From: Carex sylvatica | Lineage: Eukaryota; Streptophyta; Magnoliopsida; Poales; Cyperaceae | DNA length: 64,000 nucleotides | Assembly: GCA_964058845.1 (NCBI GenBank) | Contig: CAXKVR010000204.1 | Coordinates: 124,001-188,000 of the forward strand | Direction: 5' to 3' | In this document: piece by piece, positions 52,786-64,000 of the stretch | Layout: the number at the start of each line of letters is the position of its first letter | How positions within the stretch are numbered: position 1 is the stretch's first letter | Notes under the pieces: model-generated | The model's input: only the letters and a program-made list of their open reading frames with translations | Database searches by the model: none | What the model was told of the DNA's origin: nothing | Made by a program: the position numbers and the translations under genes

Positions 52786-53068
52786 CAGTGTTGTAAAAAA
52801 AACGTCCGTGTAAATCAATTAATCGGCTGATTAATTGTTGGCGGTGACTAAACGGTCATGGATTTTCTCAAATAACGAGCCGATTATTTCCGATTATTCT
52901 TGATTATTTTTTATAATTGTTTGGCGGTACTCTGTCTGTCCGACGAGATAATCAGCCGATTATTTTCGATTATACCCGATTATTTTCGATTATGCCCGAT
53001 TATTTTCGAACAGTCGCTTAGCGGTACCATATTCGTTAGACAAACATATACCGTTATTTACAACGCTA
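52786..53068. mobile_element. hAT-type element, exact 8-bp duplication
   Basis: Starts cagtgttgtaaa and ends tttacaacgcta, hAT-like termini. It is flanked by atttaaag at 52778-52785 and 53069-53076. Inside, a 21-bp unit (cgattattttcgattatacc) is repeated about 2.5 times at 52961-53010. Partial relatives end at 40466 (ttacaacactg) and start at 57218 (cagtgttgtaag). Confidence 0.82.
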
Positions 53069-54756
53069 ATTTAAAGAAAAAAAAATCACGTACAACAATC
53101 GGATCAGATTTTAATCAACTATATTAAAACTTTAATTATCAGATTAATCATAATCTAATTCATACTTAACCAAATAAATGCTATATCCGTAATTTTTTGG
53201 GTCGGGTCGGTTAATTGGACCGAATTTTCTAAGTTGCCATTTCACAAGGAAAATAGACGGAATTAATATGAGTTTGGAAAAAGAAAACTAGTACGCATAT
53301 AATTGTTGCACCTCAAAAGAATTGGTACACAATTATTATCTATGCAATCTTAAATTGTATAAATTTGGTCAAAAATAATTATTTATGTAATAATTGCGTG
53401 TCACTTCTTGAAGGTACGCAGCTATTATGTACATAAAAAGAAATTCTAAATTTATATTAAATATGTCTATTTTTTTTTTAAATGGTAACTAAAAGATATA
53501 TGCTTAACTGTTCCTAGGGAACTCTGTAGTTCCCACCTAGGCGGTTCAGAAGAGGATTCAGAAGGAAGATGTTTTTTTTTTTATTATTATAGTTTGGAGG
53601 TCTTATATACAATTTTTTTTTCTTTCTATTTTTAGTAGGATCAAACTCACTTCTTCAGTAGGAGAGTGGGGTGTCTTAATCAGCGATGATAGAAAAAAGA
53701 GATTTCAGAGTCGCTCAATTGCTATGCTCCATATTCTTTGTCCGTTCGGTTCACCTCGTCTTGCCTTATTTAAGCGGATGACTTCATTAACGGACCTGAC
53801 CTCCATTCGTTGTTCTTGTTGTTTGTCTCGACTTTTTGAGTTCGACTAAGAGTGTTATGAATTCGTTCCACACTCCTCTAAACCTACTATAGCTATTTAT
53901 GATTGTTGCCGATAACAATAATGGAAAGCATTCTCTTTCCTCTTCTCTTTTTTTTTCTCTCATTGGGTCATCTGAGTGGTGATTGTCCTACTTCGGTTGA
54001 TTAACTTTCCGACTGATTTGATTCAGTATCTTCTCGGTTTAGTGGTGACTGTCATGATCCGATTAATTCAGTTTTCAGTCTAGTTTGATCGACTGCGCAT
54101 TCCTTTGGATGGCGTTGATTTTGAAAAGTAGGAAGATGTTTCATCCATAAGAAAAGGCTCAACTATTAGCTGCTATCCTTGCAAGTCGAAAAGGTTACGA
54201 AAGTCGAAAGGTCCAACTATTAGATAATTAGGTGCGAATAGACCAATTCGTATTTTTTCACTTTACATATATATTATTTCCTGACATAGCAAATTAGACG
54301 ATTTTATAAGTATTCCAATGTATAGGTTTTTATGTGCTCTTAATTTAAACAAAGAAAACATGTGTAACAAATATCTTGTAAATCTTTGAATTAATGCAAT
54401 CGCCTACCGACTTTCAACACAAAAATAAAATACGGTTAATTGGATTGTGTTGGTTGGATAATCAAATTAGATTTTGATTTACGCATCTAATTCTATCCTC
54501 CTACAGATAACATAAAAGTTAAACTTATTAAAATTTTAATAAAAATATGGTGGCATTAATTAAGGGCTCCGTACTCGTAGAATATATATTTGGAGAGTCC
54601 CATTGAAGCTTTGACTGTTTGCCATAAATGCCAGATTTTAAGGAATCTAGCTAGGGAACAGCAAAATCCAGACCAGTAAAACAAGGTAATGCCTTGAGTT
54701 TGAGCTGATTCCATAGTTTCAGACATATATAGTAAGCAGATTTTTTGTTATAAAAA

Positions 54757-55448
54757 AATTCTTTTTATTAATTCAGCATGATTTTTTTTTTTAAAAAAAT
54801 TACAAAGACAAAAGAGCTCCTCCGATCCCATTTTTTTTTTACTTTTTTTCACTTTTTTCCGTACGGCGATCTGTGTAGTATCTCTATGTGTGTATAATAA
54901 AATATAATATACTGTATATGCATATATATGTATATAATATAATATAATATAATATATGTATAATATAATATAATATATGTATAATATAATATAATATATG
55001 TATAATATAATATAATATATGTATAATATAATATAATATATGTATATAAGTATATAACTATAATTTATTTTCTTAATTATGGTTTATAAAAAAAATTCAG
55101 GATTATATTATACATATATTATACATATTATATTATACATACATATATATACATATATGTATACATATATTATATTATATTATATATACATATACATATA
55201 CATATATATACATACATACATATATATACATATACATATACATATTCATACATACACATATACATATACATATACATACACATACACATACACATATACA
55301 TAAACATAAAAAATAGAGATGCTACACAGATCGCCGCACGGAAAAAAGTGAAAAAAAGTAAAAAAAATAATTTGGGACCGGAGGAGCTCTTCGGTCTTTG
55401 TGGTTTTTGAAAAAAAAAAACAATTATGCTGAATTAGTAAAAATAATT
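54757..55448. mobile_element. Foldback with arms around an AT microsatellite
   Basis: Left (54757-54890) and right (55310-55448) arms are inverted: attcagcat against atgctgaat, gagctcctc against gaggagctc, cggcgatctgtgtagta against the complement near 55322. The roughly 400 bases between are simple TA/TATG/CATA repeats, with aatataatatatgtata units at 54930-55045. The 74-codon frame within is a repeat artefact. Confidence 0.78.
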
Positions 55449-56901
55449 TTTTTAATTATGGTTTATAAAAATAATTCTAGTTAGCAGGCCAGTAAAACAT
55501 ATTATCAACATTGTTTTGATTTTATGTAGGATATGAATAGCAGAGTCAAAACAAAATATATAATTTGTATACTGCATAAAATAAAAATAAAAGTAAAGTT
55601 GTCAATATATTTATCCGAATAAGCTCTAGTAATTCTATTTTGTCAAAATAACACCCAACAAATTAACATAGATACTATTATACCTTATCTGATGCAATTC
55701 CAACAATACAGTTTCCATCTAAAATTGGAGAAATACATATATAACTTGACTAATCTCTAACACGAGTAATGAAATAATATAAAATTTGTGGTATGTAGAC
55801 CCAAAATGGATGTTGTGTTTCAACTTCTTTTAAAAAAAATATGTTGAGTAGTTTTAATTGTGTTTTCTTTAAATTTGCATGCTAAATTCATGTGATTTTG
55901 TAAGATTATGTATGTCAATATTAATTTTTTTAACAAATTTGACAATTAACTCTCACCAACAAACCTTAAATAAAATAATATAGGCCTGATTTGATTGTTG
56001 TAAAACTTCACAACAAAACACCGATATATTTATATTTGAATGGGAGCTAAATAGCTAAAATAGCAAAATTTAGAATTAGTAGATGAAAATAGAAAAAAAT
56101 AGTGATTTACAAATTAGTGTGAAAATAGTGCTATCTAATTTTTTTTTTTTTTTAAGTCAAATGGCAGAGGTTGCCAAGAATGTTTCATTGCAATATAAAC
56201 ATGATTCAAATACACCCTCTTACACAAATACCTTCAAAGAAGACCGAAAAAGCATAAAAAATACAACAGAACCCTGAAACTACATAAACAAGTAACTAAT
56301 TTGCATTTGTACCAGTGGCCCTTGTCCCAGTTACAATACTAGTACTGGTACAGGTACGGGTACCAACCTTATTTGCTATTCGGATTAGTAAATATATTTT
56401 TTAGATTGTAGATTTAGAATATTGAATAGTTCTAACAAAAAAAAATAGTGTTAACAATGTGCTAATTAAAAGAAAATATAAGTGGAGTTTCAAACAAATT
56501 GTCACAATGTGGAGATAACAAAAGTGACATTAACTTTGTCATTTCGGAACTGTGTTGGTGAAAATCTGAGAATGAAACATTTTTAATCTCTCTTCACACT
56601 TCTAAATAATAGGTATTTCAATATTATAAAATAGAGAATAACAATTGTTCAAACTATTCCGAATAATAAAAATCGCTTGGATGCACATTGTTATTCCGAA
56701 TAGTTTCTATTTTTGACACGTTTAACTAATTAACACTTTGTTCTCTTTGATTGCATGCTTATAATTTCTATTTTTTAAAGTTGATGGGCGATTGCCCATG
56801 TAACAATTGTATTAATGAAGAAAGTTTTCTTACAACCCTCAAAGGGCACAATTAATTTGTAATTGTAGAGGATCGTAGCTCTGATAAGCTTTAAAGCACA
56901 T

Positions 56902-56926
56902 AGAGAGAGAGAGAGAGAGAGAGAGA
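56902..56926. repeat. (GA)n microsatellite
   Basis: About twelve uninterrupted GA units. Confidence 0.9.
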
Positions 56927-59314
56927 TCTAGCATATTATGCTTTAGGTATAATTAAGATTACTTAGCTATAATTTAAATATATGTTTTAGAAAGGGCCAA
57001 GTCGATCAAATCCAGACATCTGGAGAATTTACAATTAAATTAGAACAACAAATTGCATTTAAGAAATATGGGAAAACCTATATTTTATATAGGGTTTATT
57101 AACTTTTTTGGAATTTTAGCATAAGACTTTGAATAATTTTTTAGTTGACGTATATATTTTTTTAATACATATCATTCTATTCTAATAGAAAACATTTAAG
57201 CAAATTAGAAATGTACTAAGCAGTGTTGTAAGAACGGTCGACTACATCGATTAGTGCAGACATCCTTAAGTATTAAACTAATTAATGCTAATTCGTTTGA
57301 TCAATCACTAAATTTTATTAGTCAGCCGTCAAATTCATGAAAAAAAAATAGTTTTGTCTTAAATTTTTTTTTTTTGTTGTTGCAAGAATTACTACTATTA
57401 ATCTCCTCATAAAAAGAAATTACAAGATACTTATTAATCCAGCTCCCAATCTCAATTATCTAGTTATGTCCCTGCTTATAATAATATTTTTTTGACAGAG
57501 AAAAAATGATCGAGCCCTTATTTCATTAATCATTTTGAGATTACAAAGGTTTTGTAACTAATAATATAAAAACAATTCTGCTCAATTCATTTAAGCATAA
57601 AAGAAAATAAAATAAAAAATAAAAATAGAAGCGAAAGAAAGTAGAAACCAAGAAAACAGTAAGATTAATTTAAAAGTATTATTTATTATAATGATCATCT
57701 TCTTTCTTAAGCATCTATTAATGAACTGTATCTCCATTGTGCTTCGACCTGTTCAGCAAATTAAAGCAGATCGCATGCTTCCTATCTAAAAATTATGGTG
57801 CAACATTCTCGCCATATAACAAATTAAAGAAACAACTTGATCAGTAAACAAGTTTAATAAAGAAGAAACCATGCTTGGAAGATACACTGCTCCCTCCGTT
57901 GGTAGGTGACAATTAGATGAAAAACTTTGGTTGAAAAAAGAAAGAAAAACGAATGAAAAAGTTGTTGAGAGTAGAACATGTATTGATTAATTAATTACTC
58001 GTTCAAACTCTATTTGAGTATATTATCTTACAAATTAAATTATAGAATCTCATTCAAAAGATTGCACAATAATAGTTACGATATTTGTTAGAATTTTGAG
58101 AGATAGATGCTGAAATTAGAGAGAAACAGAGAAATAATTTTTTGAAGAAAATTATATTCCACTGATTTGAATTATATGGAGTATGGTGACTTATAACAAT
58201 ACATATTTCTAAATAAAAAACTAGCAAAAATATTATTAAAAAAACCCAATATAATAAATACATAACATTTTTATTCTTTAATTGAGCTTGAAAAATTCTA
58301 AGTCTGTCTTTAATTTAACCTTACAAATTGAAAATTTTAAAATGTCAGGTACAAACCTGTTGTAAATAAATGGTGCGATGAGCGACCAGATTTTGTAGAA
58401 ATGATTGTTTGGTTGTTTCGTGGAAACATTTTTTAAAAATATAATGCATGTACCTATTCAAAATACATCTGTAGGGAGCTTGTATCAACACACCTGCCTG
58501 GCTGCCTTGATAGAAATGTAACCATCTTAATTTATTTAATTAAAATACACACTCATACTCAATAAGAAAAAATGAATCTGAGTTAACATGTGTCTGCTTA
58601 ATAATTTAAATAACAATTTCCTCAAAAAAAAATTATATAACATTTTTTTTCAGTTTGATCTAGATTTAAATTTTATTAGAAACTCACACAGGATAAAAAA
58701 ATTCATGAGTTGACGTATCCAGATGCATATTCATCTGTGATATAATATATATTAAGAAAGCTAACAACATATTGGAATAAAACTAATTTGGTTGAAATTA
58801 ATATTCCCCCCCACCATTTTGTGAGGAATAGAGATTGTGAATGAAATTTTGCTCCAATCCCATGACCAAGAATTAGTTTCACCGAATGAATTTGAAAAAT
58901 AATGACCAATTAGATCCAAAATTTATCTAATTCCCGTCAATTAGAAATAAACAATCAGGCCCCTCAAATTTTGACTATTTCCTCATAGAGCAATCAGGCC
59001 CTCAAAATTTTGCTTGTAGTCTAATCTGGCAAGTACTATATAGTTGGTGATTTGCCAGTTGTTGGCATCTTCTTTGAATAATTAATAAATATATGCCTCA
59101 AAGACTATCAGATGATTCCCCACTAATAACAACTCCAAATTCATGTAATTAATTATGAAACCCCAGAGGCACAATATATATACACCAAAGTGCATGTCTC
59201 AATGGGTTATCAGTATCTATTTCTTGGCAACAACATATATATATGAAGCTAGTCTAAACTAGTGGAGGAGTTGCTTGCAAAGAGAAACGGAACCCAACAT
59301 ATTTTGTTTGAGCA

Positions 59315-61326
59315 ATGGTAAGAGGTAAGGTGCAACTTAAACGGGTAGAGAACCCGGTTTATCGGAAAATTTCCTTTTGCAAACGCAGAGCAGGGTTGCT
59401 TAAGAAGGTCAAGGAACTAGCGGTTTTATGCGAAGCTGAAATTGGTGTCATTGTTTTCTCTGCGCACGGCAAGCTTTATGAATTAGCTACAAATGGGTTA
59501 GTAAATTAACTAATTTGTCATTTAAAAGATTTAAATTACAAAAACTGTACTACAGTAAAGGAGTAACTGAGAAAGATATTTAATAGTGGATGTAGTCTCT
59601 ATGCCGATTTTTAAATAAGTTACTTCTGAATTGTGAAAATTAATCTCCTCACAATAGTGAAATTGGTCATGATTAATTATGTTATTATTTTTCTAAACTT
59701 GAAGGAATATGGAAAGCTTGATTGCTAGGTACAAAAATACTACACCAGGAACTCCGAAAAAAGAGATTCAATCGCAGGTACCAAAGCCTAAGTAATATGC
59801 ATTATATGTACACTGTTACTTGCCCGTGTACTGGCGCATATATATCGATCCTGGTTTATTAAATTAGCTGTTTTCTCATTAAGAACACACAATTTATTGA
59901 AACTTTTCAATTTGTATGTTTATGGAAGGTGGCAGATGAACATGCAGACATGCTTAGGCAACAAACCAGTTTACTTCTAAAAGCCATAAGGTATGTTAAA
60001 AATGCACTTAATTTATTATTCTCAGTTGATTTAAAAAATATTGTATAAGAGTAGCATATGCCAGTATACCTATTTTTATATCTGCACTATGGCATGTGTG
60101 TGTCTGTGTGATCAGAATTAGAAACTAATTAAGGCACTCTCAAATTCTGGATACATATTGGTATTTGAGCGTGCAATTATATATTATATGACATAAACAA
60201 TGTACCAAGTTTGCAAATACATCATGATCAAGTGACATTACACATAATTACTAGGAAAAAATCACACATTCTTTTCTGGCCATAACTAAGAAATAATGGA
60301 ATGTAGGTATGTGCAAGGAAGAGAAGAAACATCTGATTTAACATTTGATGAATTGGAACATTTGGAAAAGACTCTTGCAGTGTGGATTTATCACATTCGT
60401 TCAACAAAGGCAAGGATTGTACAAATACACTTTCATACTGTTTTGATGTGTAGATGCAACTTTTTTTCCAACAAATTGAAAGGCTAAGAAACGAGATAAA
60501 TTATCTCCTGTCATCTATTACAATTACTGAAGTGACAATTGTAAAATAAACGAGAGAATTAAAATCATAGAAATCTAATCTAGAACTTGCAAGGTTTGCC
60601 ATATGATGGGCATAGTTTGTGTTGATTTTTAATTTTATATTAATTTTTGTCATATATATATATAGGAATATGCTAGCATGCTATGTGTAGCATAGAGGAC
60701 CTTCGTGCAATGACTCAATATTCGACTTTTCAAAATCCTAATGGTCGATTTTCAATAAAAAATTTTACTATTTTTTTGGATTTATTGAAAACCACTGTTT
60801 TCAGCAAATGTGAACCATAAAAAAATAGCGATTTTCAATAAATCTAAAAAAATAGTAAAACAATTCCACAAACTATGCCCATGCAGGAAAGTGTATTTGT
60901 ACAATCTAAGTTAGTGTCATAGGCATAATTTTATATTAATTTTTAATTCCACAATCTGAATATATGTCTAAGTTGCTTCTTGATTTCCCCTTATGCAGGA
61001 GGGCATATTGCAAGCCACCAATCAAATCCTCAAAGAAAAGGTACTCTATTTGTCCTAGTATGGTATGAAATTGAGAAAATATTTTGTCAAAAAAATTGAA
61101 ATAGATTAGTAATGCCTCATGTAAGTACTAGATTATATTCTCTATTTACTCAACAAATTAAGGATTTGTATGAAATAAATAATAATGCATTATTCTTTAT
61201 GCAAATATATGCTTTTATATAATTATGCAGATAAGGGAGCAGAATTTGGAAATTATGGAACCAAACATTATGATATCATCAACTGATTCATATCCTCTGA
61301 ACATCGCCAATGACTACTCTTTTTGA
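59315..61326 (+). CDS. Type II MADS-box factor, AGL12/OsMADS26 group
   Basis: Seven exons: 59315-59496, 59705-59777, 59929-59990, 60307-60409, 60454-60495, 60999-61040, 61231-61326 (199 aa). MADS domain [17 protein letters not shown] then [10 protein letters not shown] and [11 protein letters not shown], then I region ESLIARYK, then K-box exons. Exons 5 and 6 are each 42 nt, as expected for MIKC genes. The tail NDYSF resembles the OsMADS26 ending. The wording [11 protein letters not shown] places it with AGL12/OsMADS26 (root and stress-related factors). Two splice donors are irregular: exon 4 is followed by gcaagg (a GC donor, or gt nine bases later), and exon 5 by ataaat instead of gt. In-frame alternative donors at 60532 or 60541 would add 12 or 15 residues to the K domain. 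So it is either a working gene with altered splicing or an early pseudogene. Confidence 0.87.
60415..60943. repeat. Inverted duplication around MADS exon 5
   Basis: The 20-mer gattgtacaaatacactttc (60415-60434, just after exon 4) is exactly inverted at 60887-60906. The 16-mer atgggcatagtttgtg (60606-60621) is exactly inverted at 60867-60882. The two are adjacent in the right copy but are separated by exon 5 on the left. An 18-mer aattttatattaattttt is repeated directly at about 60631 and 60926. A smaller foldback (ttactatttttttgg and complement) lies in between. Confidence 0.75.
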
Positions 61327-64000
61327 TGTTATTCATCACAAATCATATCTATTATTTGTGTCGCTATGTATCTTTGGCAATAACTGTTAGTTGAATTCAT
61401 GTGCTGCATGGTTCAAAAAATACAGAATCTGCCAAGCATACATGGATGTACGTTGATTATGGCGATCAATTATCCTTAATTAAAAATATGTTATCTATAA
61501 ATTTTTTTTCTAGAATTTAAACTAGCTTGTGTTTTTGGCTGCTTGAACAAATGAAATTCTATGATCCATGAAATGATAGAATTTGTTTACAGCAAGGAGC
61601 TGAAACATAAAATACATAATATGTGGCAGTTGAAATTTAAATTCATTTAAGTCTTCATAACCATAAAGTGAAACTCTAACTAGCTAGTATGCTGCATGTA
61701 CACATTTAGCATTTTTACAAGAGAGCTAAATTATATAAAATTAAAAACAATCTATTAAATGTCAAAATATATAATTAAAATTTCAAAATCATGAGAACGA
61801 CTAAACACCATCGGTCCATCTGGCTTGGATGTAGATCCATCTCTGTGTTTACGGACTTATTATGGAAGAAAAAGGTTCTTTCTTGCACAACAAATAACAT
61901 TACTATAGAATCAGGGGCATCCATGGAAAAATGTAAACACATATACATGGATTGTGTAGGTCCCAAAGAAAACACATCATAATTGCAGCGGTGAGTATAC
62001 ATGCACTGATGCACAGTCATATGTAAGTTGATGCTTAATGCACTCCAGAAAAAAAATGTCATATTAAAATTGCTCTATGCAATCTGGATTATACTTATGA
62101 AATTACATATATATTAGTAATGAGTCTATCAGTGTTATTTCAGTCTATATAACACTAACTCTAAAACATATTGAATCGACTTCAAACGAAGAATCAAAAC
62201 CATTCAAACTGATCTAGTTCATTAGTTATGTGTATACATGCAAAATTTATAATTTTTTGAGTTTATTTAGTATCAAGTCAAGCGGTAAAATGTGAGAGTT
62301 TTTAAGTTAATTTTAATGCATTCATTTTTCAACATTTTTAACCACTTGATTTGATACTAATTAAATAACTCGAAAATATATAAAATTGGCATATAAATGC
62401 ATCACTCATATATATAGTAAATTGGTTTGAACGTTTTAGATTTATCGTTTGAAATACCGATAAATTTTGAAGTTGGTGTCATATGTTTATTGGATACATT
62501 GTTTGTTATAGTCTATGTTTATTGGATTTATCGTATGAAATCTAATAAACATAGACTACAAATGTATCAAAATTCATACTAACCGGACTCATTAGTAATA
62601 GTCTATGTTTCTCATTTTAATAGTAACAAACAACGTCTATAAATTTTTTTTTGAACTTCCAAAATACTTCCATTGATTCAAGTTTTCACCATTCCATCTT
62701 AAAAAAAATAATTTCGTTTTCAATATGTTTCGGCTACAGTTGAAAAAAATAACTTTAAATATGAGTACTTGTATGTATCAAGATAAGTTAAGAATATAAC
62801 TCTTATATTTGATTATTTGAGTCAAATATGAATAACTTAGAGCATCTCTATTTCTGAAATTGATTGGCAATTTGAAATAGCTATCAATAAATAAAATCAA
62901 TATTAATTTCATAAGCGTTGCATTTATGAAATTGAGTTTATTTTCATGTCCTCGCCACATCAGCGATAAATCTTTCTTCTTATAATTTGCGCTTGACCTC
63001 TTTATTCTGATGTCGTTTATTTTTTCTTCTGTTCCGACCTCTTCCTTTTCCTTTCTTATTTCTCTTGCGCTCCTGATCCCCTGCCAGCAACCTCCAACAA
63101 GTAGCGACATCGCTTTCACTCCCTTCAATGATAACACTCTCTTCTCTATCTCACATCCATTCAACAGTATTGAGTTTTCAACACTTTATTTTAAACAAGA
63201 AATGAGTTAAATTAAAATAATGATATCAACAGGTTCACATATTGGAAGAGTGAAAGCAGAGATAAAATCTTTCAAAAGATGAAAGAGATCTCTATCGCAA
63301 AATAAAAATGACACGTTGGATTATAAAATTGAAAATGAAAGGCGTTGGAGATTTTTGTGTTGAGCTATAAGCAGGAATATGAAACAGTTTAAGAATGAGT
63401 TTACTCCTCAGATATGTTTCGACATCCACAATTAATACTAATTTTTTTTTTTGAAAATAAATTATTATTATTAATATTAATATTATTGCTGTTTTCATTA
63501 CTTATGATTATATTTTATTATTATTATTATAATAGTATTTTACTAACCTTATCATGATCACAATAATTATTATTTTGTTGTCTCACTTCTAAATTAAATA
63601 ATAATACTTCATGACAGTAGAGAAAGTTACGCTTATCGAAAAGAACTTACGAGTTATAACTTGCCCTTGACCCCAAAATAATTAATGCTTTAAAGCATTA
63701 ATTAAATTTTAACTGTACCAAGACTTTGATTTAAAATGCTATTGGGTAACACCATAACAAAACCCGAAAATAATTAAATTTTGTCATAACGAAAAAGCTT
63801 TCTCTGTTAATTGTTAATTTTTAATAATTTTGAATAATTTTTGGTGCATTTTTGTTGTAAAAAAGTTGGTGTATGCGGAATTGCGGATGCGTTCAGTACA
63901 TCTTGAGTTTGATTTGCCAGATGAGTGAGACAGGCAACTGTCATATAGGTTAACTGAACGGCTGAGATTTGTCGTTCCATGGGTACCTACAGGATCTGAA
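61327..64000. other. 3' flank of the MADS gene and AT-rich intergenic DNA
   Basis: No gene is supported. One foldback element is listed at 62122-62590. The frames at 62778-63164 (-) and 63010-63210 (+) overlap and have no recognised homology. Confidence 0.5.
62122..62590. mobile_element. Foldback MITE, exact 9-bp duplication
   Basis: Starts gagtctatcag and ends taaccggactc. It is flanked by attagtaat at 62113-62121 and 62591-62599. The arms pair through tgcatcactcat-type blocks and a tttagatttatcgttt region; the layout resembles 29726-30074. A second small inverted pair (tttattggattta) sits at 62505-62545. Confidence 0.82.

Larger units (their letters stand above)
37780..59314. other. 21.5 kb without a supportable gene; transposon nest
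   Basis: Open reading frames here are low-complexity or lie inside repeats. The 158-codon frame at 38782-39258 (-) has no recognised domain. Stretches 41460-41990, 48120-48560 and 53500-54250 are less AT-rich but carry no protein I recognise. The rest consists of foldback and hAT-type miniature elements and simple repeats, listed separately. Confidence 0.55.

Noticed and set aside
53500..54250. Less AT-rich stretch with ttcctagggaactc palindrome
   Set aside because: It could be decayed retrotransposon DNA, but no LTR, protease, integrase or reverse transcriptase motif was readable in any frame.
55079..55303. 74-codon Thr/Tyr/Ile repeat protein
   Set aside because: It is a translation of the TA/CATA microsatellite between foldback arms.
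57889..58195. Stowaway-like end ctccctccgt at 57889
   Set aside because: The expected complementary end is only weakly matched near 58178 (ggagtatggtgac), so an element could not be supported.
63010..63210. 66-codon frame with hydrophobic N-terminus
   Set aside because: Overlaps a longer frame on the other strand; neither shows known homology or splice context.

Overview
This is nuclear DNA of a flowering plant. All the recognisable genes belong to angiosperm families (a BEARSKIN-type NAC factor, an AGL12-type MADS factor, a BAHD acyltransferase, a plant laccase, a 12-oxophytodienoate-reductase-like enzyme). They are split by GT-AG introns and separated by long AT-rich intergenic DNA full of short non-autonomous transposons. 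The sequence does not decide between monocot and eudicot. The MADS gene ends in a Tyr-Ser-Phe tail like that of rice OsMADS26, which is only a weak hint.

I recognise seven genes and rebuilt their exons by hand from splice sites and conserved protein blocks. (1) 107-1283 (+): 3' part of an FAD monooxygenase (MO1/CTF2 type), cut by the window edge. (2) 13771-15848 (+): NAC factor of the BEARSKIN1/2 group, 319 aa. (3) 23674-24664 (+): COX assembly mitochondrial protein 2 (CMC2), 86 aa, with a probable leader intron and a cluster of four site II promoter elements. (4) 25243-26827 (+): BAHD acyltransferase, 446 aa. (5) 32384-34708 (+): OPR/old-yellow-enzyme-like protein, 373 aa, with altered active-site residues and a GC-AG first intron. 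(6) 35233-37683 (-): laccase, 572 aa, six exons, convergent with gene 5. (7) 59315-61326 (+): AGL12/OsMADS26-like MADS-box gene with an anomalous splice donor after exon 5. The genes do not form a pathway cluster; this looks like ordinary low-density plant gene space.

The intergenic DNA is the more unusual part. 37.7-59.3 kb holds no gene I can support. It carries many foldback (long inverted repeat) elements, several with exact 9-bp target-site duplications as in Mutator-like elements. At 44.0-47.8 kb these are nested: a 1,207-bp palindromic element sits inside a second foldback, which itself sits between the arms of a larger inverted repeat along with three more foldbacks. Four hAT-type miniature elements, two with exact 8-bp duplications, are also present. 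A 249-bp retroposon in an intron of the OPR-like gene contains a piece of 5S rRNA. Two tRNA-derived SINE-like copies, a 28-bp minisatellite, (TA)n tracts, poly-C runs and a GC-rich island of CGTGCC-type repeats complete the picture.

Exon coordinates are read from sequence and family knowledge, without transcripts or database searches.
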